A DNA stretch of 64,000 bases, from assembly GCA_019359635.1 (NCBI GenBank), contig JAHHGY010000003.1, positions 1 through 64,000 on the forward strand, in the 5' to 3' direction. The DNA comes from Chroococcus sp. CMT-3BRIN-NPC107 (GTDB lineage Bacteria > Cyanobacteriota > Cyanobacteriia > Cyanobacteriales > Chroococcidiopsidaceae). A model generated the notes under the pieces. It was given only the letters and a program-made list of their open reading frames with translations. It had not been told where the DNA came from and searched no databases. Each line of letters opens with the position of its first letter. The stretch's first letter is position 1. Of this stretch, positions 52,554-62,531 are shown piece after piece. Made by a program: the position numbers and the translations under genes.

Positions 52554-53411
52554 ATGCTTTTTAAAGATGTCCGCGACTATCAAATATTATTTTTATCTAG
52601 TTTCCTTATTTTAGGTATTAGTACAAAAGATTGGACGTTGAAGCCGGAATTAACTATCGTCTTGTTACTAACTTGTATTATTAGCCAGTGGTTTAATGAA
52701 GAATTAAAAACCTATCTGTCAACTAAAAATATATCTTTGTGTAATCCTTTAAAATTACTTTCGCTACGTAGTGCAATAATTACAGCTTTAGGATTAAGTT
52801 TGTTGTTACGTGCTGATAGTTATTTGACAATGATACTAGCGGGATTTTTGGCAATTTCAAGTAAATTTGTTTTCAAAGTTGACGACAAACATTTTTTTAA
52901 TCCAGCTAACTTTGGCATTATTTCAGTTTTAACTATTATGCCAGATGCTTGGGTTTCTCCTGGGCAATGGGGAGATGATTGGTGGTACGCGCTTTTATTT
53001 TTTGGTACGGGAGGTATCATTTTAAAGCAAGTAGGAAGATGGGATACAAGCGTCGTTTTTTTAGTTACTTATGCTGGGTTAGAGGCAATTAGAAATATTT
53101 GGCTAGGTTGGACTATAGATGTATTTTTACATCGACTTATGAGCGGTTCTTTACTATTATTTGCTTTATTTATGCTTACCGATCCGCGTTCAATTCCTAG
53201 TGCTGAAAATGGTCGCTATATTTGGGCTGTTTGTATTGCAGGATTAACTTTTATTCTACGCAATCAGTTTTTTATTTCTACCGCTATTTTTTGGGCGTTA
53301 TTTGCGCTTGCACCGCTAACAATTATTTTAGATATTATTTGGACTGCACCAAGATTTACTTGGTTGCAAGCAAATGATAATTCATTACTTACAGCCAAAA
53401 CTAATATTTGA
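52554..53411 (+). CDS. RnfD/NqrB-like membrane protein
   Basis: A 285-residue, strongly hydrophobic protein with about nine helices. Family-like segments are KVDDKHFFNPANFGIISVL (the NPxxxG block of RnfD/NqrB) and HRLMSGSLLLFALFMLTDPR (the MTDP block). The Ser/Thr-Gly-Ala-Thr motif that binds FMN covalently in RnfD and NqrB is not visible, and no other rnf/nqr gene is nearby. So it is unlikely to be part of a classical Na+/H+-pumping complex. The DUF2330 gene follows after 15 bases, which suggests a two-gene unit with an extracytoplasmic partner. Confidence 0.78.
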   Translation: MLFKDVRDYQILFLSSFLILGISTKDWTLKPELTIVLLLTCIISQWFNEELKTYLSTKNISLCNPLKLLSLRSAIITALGLSLLLRADSYLTMILAGFLAISSKFVFKVDDKHFFNPANFGIISVLTIMPDAWVSPGQWGDDWWYALLFFGTGGIILKQVGRWDTSVVFLVTYAGLEAIRNIWLGWTIDVFLHRLMSGSLLLFALFMLTDPRSIPSAENGRYIWAVCIAGLTFILRNQFFISTAIFWALFALAPLTIILDIIWTAPRFTWLQANDNSLLTAKTNI

Positions 53412-53426
53412 TATCTGGAGGTTTTT

Positions 53427-54743
53427 GTGATTAAACAATTATCAAAGTTGTTAATAATAGCTTTTATAGCGACTATTTGCTTTGTTCCTAGTGCGTGGGC
53501 ATTTTGTGGATTTTATGTCTCCAAAGCTGATACTAAGCTTTACAATAAAGCGTCTCAAGTAGTAATTGCTCGTGATGGCAACCGCACAGTTTTAACTATG
53601 GCAAATGACTACCAAGGCGATGTCAAAGATTTTGCTTTAGTTGTACCTGTACCCGTAGTTTTAAAAGCTGAACAAGTACGTGTCAGTGAAAGTAAAATTA
53701 TCGAACGCTTAGAGGCTTTTAGCGCTCCTAGATTAGTAGAATATTTTGATGAAGATCCTTGTGCAACTGACTATTTTAATGATGGTGCGCTTAGAAGCCC
53801 AGCAGCAGCGCCAGTAGCGCAAGAGTTGGGAAATAGTAGTAGACGCGATCGCTCTTTAGGAGTTACGGTAGAAGCCAAATTTACTGTAGGCGAGTACGAT
53901 ATTGTAGTTCTAAGCGCTAAAGAATCTAATGGCTTAGAAACTTGGTTGAATATTAATGGTTACAAAATACCTAAAGGTGCAAAACAAATATTGCAGCCTT
54001 ACATTCGCCAAAAAATGAAGTTTTTTGTTGCTAAGGTAAACTTAGCAGAATTTGATAAGTCTGGTTACGAATTTCTTCGACCATTAACAATGGCTTTTGA
54101 ATCGCCAAAATTCATGTTACCTATTCGTTTAGGCATGATAAATTCAACAAATGAGCAAGATTTACTTGTTTATATTTTGTCGCCCAAAGGACAAACAGAA
54201 TTAACAAATTACCGCACTGTAAAAATTCCCTCGGATGTAAATATCCCTTTATTTGTAAAAGATGAATTTGGCGGCTTTTATAAGTCAATGTTTCAAACGG
54301 CTTACACCAAAGAAAATAAAAAAGTAGCCTTTCTCGAATATGCTTGGAATATGAATAGTTGCGATCCTTGTTCTGCCGAACCTTTAAACCCTGAAGAATT
54401 ACGAAAAGCTGGGGTTTTCTGGTTAGATTCATCAGATAACAGTAATGTGTTTCTTACTCGCTTGCACGTCCGCTACAGCCGCGATAAATTTCCTGAAGAT
54501 TTGATGTTTCAAGAAACCTCAAATAATCAGTTTTTTCAAGGTAGATATGTTTTGCATCATCCTTTTAAAGGCGAACTTAAATGCGACGCAGGAAGACAGT
54601 ATCAAAGGTCTTTATCTCGAAGATTTGAACAAGAATCGCAAACTTTAGCTAGGCTTACTGGGTGGAAAATTCAAGATATTCGCAGAAGGAATAATGTTCC
54701 TACAAATTCCTCGGTTCCTTGGTGGCGTAGGTTTTGGTTTTAA
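53427..54743 (+). CDS. DUF2330 exported protein
   Basis: A 438-residue protein with GTG start preceded by GGAGG. It has a signal peptide (LSKLLIIAFIATICFVPSAWA, cleavage near residue 25) followed by FCGFYVSKADTKLYNKASQV, the DUF2330 opening with its conserved Cys. Other cysteines are in FDEDPCATDYF, NSCDPCSAEP and LKCDAGRQY; disulfides in the periplasm are likely. It ends with a basic Trp-rich tail. Function unknown; it is coupled to the RnfD-like gene 15 bases upstream. Confidence 0.85.
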   Translation: MIKQLSKLLIIAFIATICFVPSAWAFCGFYVSKADTKLYNKASQVVIARDGNRTVLTMANDYQGDVKDFALVVPVPVVLKAEQVRVSESKIIERLEAFSAPRLVEYFDEDPCATDYFNDGALRSPAAAPVAQELGNSSRRDRSLGVTVEAKFTVGEYDIVVLSAKESNGLETWLNINGYKIPKGAKQILQPYIRQKMKFFVAKVNLAEFDKSGYEFLRPLTMAFESPKFMLPIRLGMINSTNEQDLLVYILSPKGQTELTNYRTVKIPSDVNIPLFVKDEFGGFYKSMFQTAYTKENKKVAFLEYAWNMNSCDPCSAEPLNPEELRKAGVFWLDSSDNSNVFLTRLHVRYSRDKFPEDLMFQETSNNQFFQGRYVLHHPFKGELKCDAGRQYQRSLSRRFEQESQTLARLTGWKIQDIRRRNNVPTNSSVPWWRRFWF

Positions 54744-54847
54744 TTTAATTATTTAGCTTAACGTTAGGAAGGTTAAATATTGATTTAGGGCTGGTATGTT
54801 TACCCTTCTTATCTTCTGTCAATTCTATTTTGTACTTTGATGTTCAA

Positions 54848-55983
54848 TTAGCTCATAATTATTGAATCTTTGTTAATTTTACGCAGGTAAGTTTTTGTGC
54901 CAGCATTCATAAATACAGTTAGCTTAGGCTTATCACTATAAATTGTATTTGCTAAAAAACTGTCGCAGGATAAATATTTTTCATCATACTCAATAACATT
55001 TTTGCGAAGTTGTTCAACTTGAGCTTTATCCATACTAATAATTAATTTAATTGCTTCTATTAAATCTTCTTTTGTAGTAAATTTAACGCAATTTCTCAAA
55101 TGTTCTAGTGAAGGAAAAAACCAATCGGGATAGTTAGTTATTGGGATAGCGCCTACAGACATTGATTCAATAGCATTGTGGCATAGCATAGTAACTCCTG
55201 GCGCGCAAAGAAAAAAGTCACTCTTAGCTAAAACTTCTAGCTATTTTGTTTGTGGAACCCGAAAATTCATTTTATCTTGTTCTAAAATTATACCCTTTTG
55301 TTGATAGTCTCCATTAAGTAATAGCTCTACATGCTCCCAATTTTTTACTGCAAGTATTTCATTGCCTAAATAAGAATTTACTGTATGGATTACTGTTGCT
55401 CGCGGCATAATTTTAAGCTTGCTTAAAATACTTTGAGGGTTGGTTGTTGAGTAGCAAAGAGGATCGACATTTCCAGCAAAAAGTAATCGGATTTTTCTAA
55501 TTGTAGTTTGTAAGTTTTTAATTTCTGAATATTGGTCTGTAGAGTAAATAGAAGGGTGCATCATATAGGGCATGAAAGCCCAATCATAATGGGGAGGAAT
55601 AGGTAAAGAAATATCAAATTCTATATTAATTATCTTTCCCCATGTTTTTGATGTCCAACTCTGGATTGCTCGATCGTATATAAGTATTTTGTCTTCAGTA
55701 TTTTTAGGCAGCGTTTTTGCAAAAACAAGATTGTTAAGTTTATACCATGATAATCCATCTTATAGTAATCCCAAAAACTAATTTTTTTGACAAGAGCGAC
55801 CTTTCCTTGCGTAAATGTCAAAAACCTTAGTAGTAGGTATAAATATCTTCCCTTATCTTCGTAGTAAATGTTTCTTTCTTGTATATAGACATATATTTGT
55901 ATATCTCTAGTTTCTTGACTTCTAGCTTTAATATTAATGGTGTCGCGAATATATTTAGGTAATATATTAATAATTTCTTGTAT
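54848..55983 (-). pseudogene. Decayed glycosyltransferase (exostosin/GT47-like)
   Basis: The fragments on the minus strand line up as one protein. An upstream open part (RNIYYEDKGRYLYLLLRFLT, VKKISFWDYYK) shifts frame near 55757-55765 into WYKLNNLVFAKTLPKNTEDK, IEFDISLPIPPHYDWAFMPY and LLFAGNVDPLCYS. It is then cut by an in-frame TAG at 55241-55243, after which the same frame continues EVLAKSDFFLCAPGVTMLCH and NAIESMSVGAIPITNYPDWF to a normal stop at 54848. The last block, with acidic Glu before a small Gly-Ala-Ile-Pro strand, is typical of nucleotide-sugar-binding exostosin-like enzymes. No good start codon is left. The region is clearly more AT-rich than its neighbours, suggesting acquired DNA. 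Confidence 0.75.
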
Positions 55984-56365
55984 TTATTTTATAATTGACA
56001 CTTGAGTATTTTATTAAGTAAAACAATATTATTAAATATTCTAGTGTAAGTTTAGAAAAAGAAAGCATTAATATCTATTTTTTGAAACCCTCAGCAAAAG
56101 CAAAAACTTGTATAAAAAATCGTAAGTATAATTTAATAATTGCAATATGATACTTGTAACTAGATTGAAAATGGTTGTCAGTTAAGAATTTTCAAATCGC
56201 CATAGCAATTTTGTGGGGAGTTTTATGTATACTTAATTACAAATTTCTGGTAAATTTACGACGTTTGAATAGCTATAAATCACTAAAAAATAGTCAAGTA
56301 ATAAAATTAGCTAATTGATAAGTTAATTAAAGCTAAACAAGATTTACCAATAAGAAGGAATAATT
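55984..56365. other. AT-rich intergenic region upstream of ppsA
   Basis: 382 bases of very AT-rich sequence with no gene recognised. The right part must carry the ppsA promoter; AGAAGGAA (about 56352-56359) is its ribosome binding site. The left part is probably more of the degraded glycosyltransferase locus. Confidence 0.4.
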
Positions 56366-58801
56366 ATGGCTACAGAACAGGAAAAGTCTGTTTCATCCTC
56401 TAAAAAGCGATCGCTAATTCTGTGGTTTGATGAAGTCGGAATTAGCGATATTGACCTAGTAGGAGGAAAAAATGCCTCTTTAGGAGAAATGATCCAGCAA
56501 TTAGTTCCTAACGGGGTAAAAGTTCCTAACGGATTTGCAACCACAGCTTACGCTTTTCGCTACTTTATTGAAAAAGCTGGATTAAAAGCAAAGTTAAAAA
56601 GCTTATTTGCAACCTTGGATATAAATGATGTCTATCAATTGCAACAAGCAGGGAAACAAGCGCGAAGTCTGATGATGCACACCGTTTTTCCTGTAGAACT
56701 CACACATGCGATCGCCGAGTCTTACACGCAATTATGTCAAAAATACGGCATTGATACCGATGTAGCAGTCCGTTCTAGCGCAACGGCGGAAGATTTACCC
56801 GATGCTAGTTTTGCTGGACAACAGGAAACTTATCTCAACGTCCATAGCAACCAAGGAGTTTTAGCAGCTTGTCATCGTTGCTTTGCTTCTTTATTTACCG
56901 ATCGCGCAATTTCTTACCGCCATCATAGAGGTTTTGACCACTTAGAGGTAGCGCTTTCTGTGGGTGTCCAAAAAATGGTACGTTCCGATTTAGCTTGTTC
57001 TGGGGTAATGTTTTCGATCGATACCGAAACAGGCTTTAAAAATGCCGTGCTAATTTCTGCGGCTTATGGATTGGGGGAAAATGTCGTTCAAGGCGCAGTT
57101 AATCCCGATGAATACAATGTATTTAAGCCGACTTTAAAGCAGGGATTTCGCCCAATTTTAAAGAAAAGAATCGGCAGTAAAGAACTAAAAATGGTCTACG
57201 ATGACGGTTCTAAGTTTACTAAAAATGTATTGGTAGACGCAGAAAGTCGCGCTAAATATGCTTTGGAAGATGAGGAGATTTTACAACTAGCAAAATGGGC
57301 GTGCGAAATTGAGGATCATTACACCAAAATCCACAACCAATATACGCCGATGGATATGGAATGGGCGAAAGATGGTATGACGGGGGAATTATTTATCGTT
57401 CAAGCTAGACCAGAAACCGTACAGTCGCAAAAATCCCAAAATATCTTACGTAGCTATCATTTTACAGAAAAAAATGCCCGATCGCCCTTAGTTACTGGTC
57501 GTAGTGTGGGAGAAGCCATCGGTCAAGGTTTAGTAAGAATTATTGTAGATGCTGGTAGAATCGACCAATTCCGCGCTGGAGAAGTGCTAGTAACTAATCG
57601 CACCGATCCCGATTGGGAACCAATAATGAAAAAAGCTAGTGCGATCGTGACAAATTCTGGTGGCAGAACCTGCCACGCAGCGATTATTGCTAGAGAAATG
57701 GGCATTCCGGCGATCGTTGGTACGAGTAATGCTACAGAAGTTTTAAAAACTAGTCAAGAAGTAACTATTTCTTGCGCGGAAGGGGAAGAAGGACGAGTTT
57801 ATCCTGGGTTATTACCTTTTGAAGTTAGAGAAGTACCTTTAGAAAACTTACCCCGCACTCGTACTAAAATTTTAATGAATGTGGGAAATCCCGCCGAAGC
57901 TTTTAGTTTTTCGGCGATTCCTAATGATGGTGTAGGATTGGCGCGGCTAGAATTTATTATTGCCAACTACATCCAAGTGCATCCTCTAGCTTTAATTCAC
58001 TACGACAAGTTAGACGATGAAACTGTTAAAGAAAAAATTGCCCAGCTTACGCAACTGTACGACTATAAACCCCAGTATTTTATCGATAAGTTAGCACGGG
58101 GAGTAGCGACGATCGCATCGGCATTTTATCCCAACCCTGTAATTGTGCGGATGAGCGATTTTAAAACCAACGAATACGCTAATTTATTGGGTGGAAAACA
58201 ATTTGAACCCAAAGAAGAAAACCCAATGCTTGGTTGGCGCGGTGCAAGTCGCTATTATGACGAACGTTACTGCGAAGCTTACGCGCTAGAATGTCACGCC
58301 TTAAAGCGGGTACGGGATGAAATGGGTTTAACCAACGTTATCCCAATGATTCCTTTTTGTCGTACCCCCGATGAAGGTAAGCGGGTAATTGCAGAAATGG
58401 CAAAACACGGCTTAGAAAGGGGCGTTAATGGGCTAGAAGTGTATGTAATGTGCGAATTGCCAAGTAATGTAATTATGGCGGAAGAATTTAGCCAAGTATT
58501 TGATGGCTTTTCAATTGGTTCTAATGACTTAACGCAACTAACACTAGGTTTAGATCGAGATTCGGCTTTAGTTTCGCACTTATTTGACGAACGTAGCGTT
58601 GGAGTAAAGCGAATGGTACAAATTGCGATCGCAACGGCTAAGAAAAATCATCGCAAAATTGGCATTTGCGGTCAAGCACCCAGCGATTACCCAGAGTTTG
58701 CTAAGTTTTTAGTAGAGCAAGGTATTGACTCTATTAGTCTCAATCCCGATTCGGTACTTAAGACTTTGCTGATAGTAGCGGACGCAGAAAAGGTATCTTA
58801 G
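56366..58801 (+). CDS. ppsA: Phosphoenolpyruvate synthase
   Basis: PpsA makes PEP from pyruvate and ATP, releasing AMP and Pi (EC 2.7.9.2). The 811-residue product has the ATP-binding N-terminal domain (DIDLVGGKNASLGEMIQQLV, AVRSSATAEDLPDASFAGQQ) and the phosphohistidine domain with His437 in SGGRTCHAAIIAREMGIPAI. The PEP-binding barrel carries GLARLEFIIANYIQVHP, MIPFCRTPDEG, and the catalytic Cys in GICGQAPSDYPEF. It provides PEP for gluconeogenesis and aromatic amino acids in darkness or mixotrophy. Confidence 0.96.
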   Translation: MATEQEKSVSSSKKRSLILWFDEVGISDIDLVGGKNASLGEMIQQLVPNGVKVPNGFATTAYAFRYFIEKAGLKAKLKSLFATLDINDVYQLQQAGKQARSLMMHTVFPVELTHAIAESYTQLCQKYGIDTDVAVRSSATAEDLPDASFAGQQETYLNVHSNQGVLAACHRCFASLFTDRAISYRHHRGFDHLEVALSVGVQKMVRSDLACSGVMFSIDTETGFKNAVLISAAYGLGENVVQGAVNPDEYNVFKPTLKQGFRPILKKRIGSKELKMVYDDGSKFTKNVLVDAESRAKYALEDEEILQLAKWACEIEDHYTKIHNQYTPMDMEWAKDGMTGELFIVQARPETVQSQKSQNILRSYHFTEKNARSPLVTGRSVGEAIGQGLVRIIVDAGRIDQFRAGEVLVTNRTDPDWEPIMKKASAIVTNSGGRTCHAAIIAREMGIPAIVGTSNATEVLKTSQEVTISCAEGEEGRVYPGLLPFEVREVPLENLPRTRTKILMNVGNPAEAFSFSAIPNDGVGLARLEFIIANYIQVHPLALIHYDKLDDETVKEKIAQLTQLYDYKPQYFIDKLARGVATIASAFYPNPVIVRMSDFKTNEYANLLGGKQFEPKEENPMLGWRGASRYYDERYCEAYALECHALKRVRDEMGLTNVIPMIPFCRTPDEGKRVIAEMAKHGLERGVNGLEVYVMCELPSNVIMAEEFSQVFDGFSIGSNDLTQLTLGLDRDSALVSHLFDERSVGVKRMVQIAIATAKKNHRKIGICGQAPSDYPEFAKFLVEQGIDSISLNPDSVLKTLLIVADAEKVS

Positions 58802-58835
58802 TTTGAATATACGTTGAGCTAAGAATCCTTGTAAT

Positions 58836-60341
58836 ATGTCTGCATCTCACAAGCGTCCTAACTCAATTTCCTGGTTTTGGGTTGGTTTAGCGGTGGTATT
58901 TTTACTTTCGCTGATCCTGAGATTTTGGGGATTAGGACGCTTTAATACCTTTGTCTTTGATGAAGTTTACTATGCCAAATTTGCCAACAACTACCTGACT
59001 AATACCAAGTTTTTTAACGCTCATCCGCCTTTAAGCCAGTATATTATTGCGATTGGGATTTGGATTGGTAGCCATCTTCCCATCGGTCAAGATACTGTAA
59101 ATAATCTTACGGGTTCCGTGCGTTCCACTTGGAGTTATCGCTGGCTTAATGCTTTTACAGGTTCGTTTATTCCTTTAGTTGTAGCAGCGATCGCTTATCA
59201 AATTAGTAATCGTCGTAGTTATGCTCTAGTTGCCGCCTTATTTGCCGCCACCGATGGATTATTTTTAGTAGAGTCTCGTTACGCCCTAAATAACATCTAT
59301 CTGGTGCTTTTTGGGCTGCTAGGGCAGTTGTTTGTACTATTAGGACTAAAAACTCATGGCATTAAACGCAGCCTCTATTTAGCCCTCGCTGGCGTGTGGT
59401 TTGGTGCGGCGGCAGCAGTTAAGTGGAACGGTTTATGGTTTTTATTAGGGATTTATTTAATTTGGCTGGCGGCTTGGGCGATTAAATGGATAAATCCGCT
59501 TAAAAATGCTTACACAAGTCGCCGCGACTTTACACCTTTGCAAAACCTCAGTCAGCTTAATATAGGACATATTTTAGTTTACTTAGCAATTATCCCCATT
59601 GCTGTTTATAGCCTCGCTTGGATTCCCCACTTGCAACAGAATCCCACTCCCAACTTTTGGGATATGCAGAAACAAATTTTGTCTTATCACGAAAGAATCG
59701 GTGATGGGGCGAAAGTGCATCCTTACTGTTCTGATTGGTACACCTGGCTATTGATGTTGCGTCCTGTAGCCTACTTTTATCGCACGGCGGGGAGTAGCAC
59801 CGAACCTTTAGTTTTTGATACCCCAGCGTTGCCTGCAACTACCGGAAAAGTAATTTATGATGTTCATGCAATAGGCAATCCGGTGTTGTGGTGGCTATCT
59901 ACTGCCGCGATTTTTTATATGCTGTGGCTGCTGCTGCGCAATAGCTTATCTACGCAGAAATTCAGCTTATTTTTCCAAATTAGCGATCGCCAAGTTATCG
60001 ACAATTGGATTATTTTGTATTTAGTCCTGAACTGGTTAGCTAACTTGCTGCCTTGGGTTCCCGTAACGCGCTGTACGTTTCTTTATCACTATATGGGCGC
60101 TTCGGTATTTTCAGGACTTGCGATCGCGTATTTTATAAATAATTGGCTGCAAAGTTATCGCTCATCAGTACGGATAATAGGATTAACAATTATCTTATTA
60201 ATCCTTAGTGCTTTCGTTTTTTGGATGCCCGTTTATTTGGGTTTACCCTTATCTTTAGACGAATATCGCTTGCGTTTACCTTACTTCGACTATTCGCAAT
60301 TACCATCGTGGATAAAGCCATGGCTACCTCATTGGATTTAA
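58836..60341 (+). CDS. PMT-family phospholipid-carrier-dependent mannosyltransferase
   Basis: A 501-residue protein with about ten membrane helices. The family's catalytic acidic pair sits in the first loop (TFVFDEVYYAKFANNYLTNT), followed by AHPPLSQYIIAIG, which is the PMT (GT39) signature. GVWFGAAAAVKWNGLWFLLG and the C-terminal RCTFLYHYMGASVFSGLAIA are also characteristic. It transfers mannose or a related sugar from a polyprenyl-phosphate carrier to extracytoplasmic proteins. It begins 34 bases after ppsA. The 3' end overlaps trmB by 4 bases, tail to tail. Confidence 0.9.
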   Translation: MSASHKRPNSISWFWVGLAVVFLLSLILRFWGLGRFNTFVFDEVYYAKFANNYLTNTKFFNAHPPLSQYIIAIGIWIGSHLPIGQDTVNNLTGSVRSTWSYRWLNAFTGSFIPLVVAAIAYQISNRRSYALVAALFAATDGLFLVESRYALNNIYLVLFGLLGQLFVLLGLKTHGIKRSLYLALAGVWFGAAAAVKWNGLWFLLGIYLIWLAAWAIKWINPLKNAYTSRRDFTPLQNLSQLNIGHILVYLAIIPIAVYSLAWIPHLQQNPTPNFWDMQKQILSYHERIGDGAKVHPYCSDWYTWLLMLRPVAYFYRTAGSSTEPLVFDTPALPATTGKVIYDVHAIGNPVLWWLSTAAIFYMLWLLLRNSLSTQKFSLFFQISDRQVIDNWIILYLVLNWLANLLPWVPVTRCTFLYHYMGASVFSGLAIAYFINNWLQSYRSSVRIIGLTIILLILSAFVFWMPVYLGLPLSLDEYRLRLPYFDYSQLPSWIKPWLPHWI

Positions 60342-60973
60342 CGGCGGCTAAATATTGCTCGATAGACAGGTTCGCCGCGCGATAAAGTCCTCTGTTCTCT
60401 TTCGGTCGCTACTGGTAAAGGATTGGGCGTTAGTGAGGGTTCTGGGCTTTGCAAGCTAAAATCTGGGTGACTATAAAAGCGATCGCGCATCTCTAATAAT
60501 AACCCCTCTATATCTGATTGCAGAAACACCATGCCACCACTAGCTAAATAAGTTGCTAATTCTGCTACTAATTGCGGCTGCAACATTCGCCTTTTGGCAT
60601 GACGATTTTTGAACCAAGGGTCGGGAAACTGAATAGTCACGCGCTGTAACGTTCCTGGAGAAAGAGACTGGAGTAATGGGGTAAGAGAATTATTGACGTT
60701 GCAAAATAAATAATGCAAGTTTGTTAGATTTAGTTTACGAGTAGTAGAAATCGCATCTTCTACCAAAACCTCACGAATTTCTAACCCCAAATAATTCCAA
60801 CTAGGGTCAAGCTTTGCCATATCAAGCAAAAACTGTCCTCTAGCACAACCAATATCTAAATGTATTGGTTGAGTTGAATTTGGATATATCTGCTCCCAAT
60901 CAAGAGCCAAAATTGGCGTTATGTACTTAATAGCTAACGGATTAACGTGCTGACGAACTCGAACAGGTGACAA
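60338..60973 (-). CDS. trmB: tRNA (guanine-N7-)-methyltransferase
   Basis: TrmB methylates G46 of tRNAs with SAM. The 211-residue product has PIHLDIGCARGQFLLDMAKL (motif I), NYLGLEIREVLVEDAI, and the family-defining IQFPDPWFKNRHAKRRMLQP. The TTG start at 60973 has GGGAG six bases upstream. A variable Pro/Ser/Glu-rich tail closes the protein. It lies 15 bases after the FIST gene on the same strand. Confidence 0.93.
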   Translation of the reverse strand: MSPVRVRQHVNPLAIKYITPILALDWEQIYPNSTQPIHLDIGCARGQFLLDMAKLDPSWNYLGLEIREVLVEDAISTTRKLNLTNLHYLFCNVNNSLTPLLQSLSPGTLQRVTIQFPDPWFKNRHAKRRMLQPQLVAELATYLASGGMVFLQSDIEGLLLEMRDRFYSHPDFSLQSPEPSLTPNPLPVATEREQRTLSRGEPVYRAIFSRR

Positions 60974-60988
60974 TTAAAACTCCCTAAT

Positions 60989-62197
60989 TTAAGGCTGACG
61001 ACAAATACCAAATACCGAAGTGTAGCCATGTAAAAAAGTGCTACCACTAACTGGACCAATTTCACCGCTACAAAAGAACCCACCTAAAGGAATATCGTTT
61101 AAATAGCGCCTAAATAGTCCTGAATCAAAATTTGGTTTGCCATACAAACCTTCTCCGCGTCCCAAACAAGCAAACATCAAAGCACCCGCTTCTTGAGGTT
61201 GGGATTGATTAGATTTTTGGTATTTTTGCAGCCACCATTCTAAATCTTCTGCCGAAGTTTGGGCATCGCGGAGGTGAAATTGAATCCGTTGACCCGGACG
61301 AATGCGATCGCCAATGGCGATCGCGCCTACACTAGGATCTACTCCTAATAAGTTACGAATCAAAAAATCTCCCTGTCCCAAATCTTGCTTAAATTCATCC
61401 CGCGTCACGCCAATAAATAAAGCTGTTTGCGCTAGGCGTTGGTCTTCTTCGTTCAAGCTGTCAATTAGTTGCCTAAGCTGTGCCAATGGCGGTTTTTCGT
61501 CTAACTCTAAAATAATATTGCGATCGCTCGAACTTACCTGGTAAGGCTTGCCGATAGGTCTGCATCCTTGCGCCACAATGGTTTCTAAAACAATATTGCC
61601 ACTTAAAGCAACTCCAATAGTTCCTTCCCGATAAAGGCTATGGTTGCAAAATAAGCCTGTAAGTCCTGGAGTTGAGCCACCACTGGCTAATCCGCCCACC
61701 ACTACCGAACCTGGATAAGCAAAATCTAGTCCTTGTAATAAATCGTTAATCTTACTAGAGAACGGATCGGATAATAGAATAAATTGCGGCGACTGGTCGG
61801 GTTCTACACCAATCAAATCTACCCAAGTCTGCGGCGGACTATCAAGATCGGGCAATTCTTCCGGCACAATATGAAAGGCTTGAATTTTTACATCGGGCAA
61901 GTGCGCTAGGCTCAAGCTCAAAGCTGGGGAATCTTCCAATTCTTGCATTTCTCCCCACGCAGACACCCCCACAATTCCCCCACCACCGCAGCCAATTAAA
62001 ACCTTAATATCTGTTAGTTTTTCTTGTAGCAGAGGCAGCAAACGGGGATAGTCGCTGGTAAAAGCTGCCGAAATAAATACTATGGCTAAATCGGCGGGCG
62101 ATCGCAATATAGAAGTAGCACGTTCTACAACCTCCGCCACCGCAGATTCTAAAGAAGACTGAGTTGATAGGGCATTCGCCCACTGCATTTTTGTCAT
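60989..62197 (-). CDS. FIST-domain sensory protein
   Basis: A 402-residue protein made only of FIST-N (about 1-200: LAIVFISAAFTSDYPRLLPL, LIGCGGGGIVG, PGSVVVGGLASGGSTPGL) and FIST-C (about 210-400: GCRPIGKPYQVSSSDRNIIL, GALMFACLGRGEGLYGKPNF). FIST domains are small-ligand sensors, thought to bind amino acids, and are usually fused to or located beside kinases or cyclases; neither is present here. The start at 62197 is chosen because the family begins close to MQWANALSTQSS; a longer ATG at 62263 is possible. Confidence 0.88.
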   Translation of the reverse strand: MTKMQWANALSTQSSLESAVAEVVERATSILRSPADLAIVFISAAFTSDYPRLLPLLQEKLTDIKVLIGCGGGGIVGVSAWGEMQELEDSPALSLSLAHLPDVKIQAFHIVPEELPDLDSPPQTWVDLIGVEPDQSPQFILLSDPFSSKINDLLQGLDFAYPGSVVVGGLASGGSTPGLTGLFCNHSLYREGTIGVALSGNIVLETIVAQGCRPIGKPYQVSSSDRNIILELDEKPPLAQLRQLIDSLNEEDQRLAQTALFIGVTRDEFKQDLGQGDFLIRNLLGVDPSVGAIAIGDRIRPGQRIQFHLRDAQTSAEDLEWWLQKYQKSNQSQPQEAGALMFACLGRGEGLYGKPNFDSGLFRRYLNDIPLGGFFCSGEIGPVSGSTFLHGYTSVFGICRQP

Positions 62198-62531
62198 GAG
62201 TTCTACCGTAGGGTAATACCACCAACATACCAAAGTGCGATTGGTGGTTGTCCTAACTAGCATCAGCTATTAGCTAAACTTTTAACGAGCCAAGCCGCAA
62301 TTTGATAGATTTGTTAAAACATCTATAGCAATCTAAAAACTACAGTATAGTTGCCTGTACTGCTAAAGATTAGTAATATCAAAGCTGTGATAGATAAAAA
62401 TACCTATGGGCGCGTGTTAGCCTTTAGGAGTAAGCAATGAGCAGCATTTTTGATGCGATCGCCTCCTAAGAAACTTTCAACATCAAAGGTTTCTTATAAT
62501 AGACACAAGAATACATTTGCCAAAAAAATTT

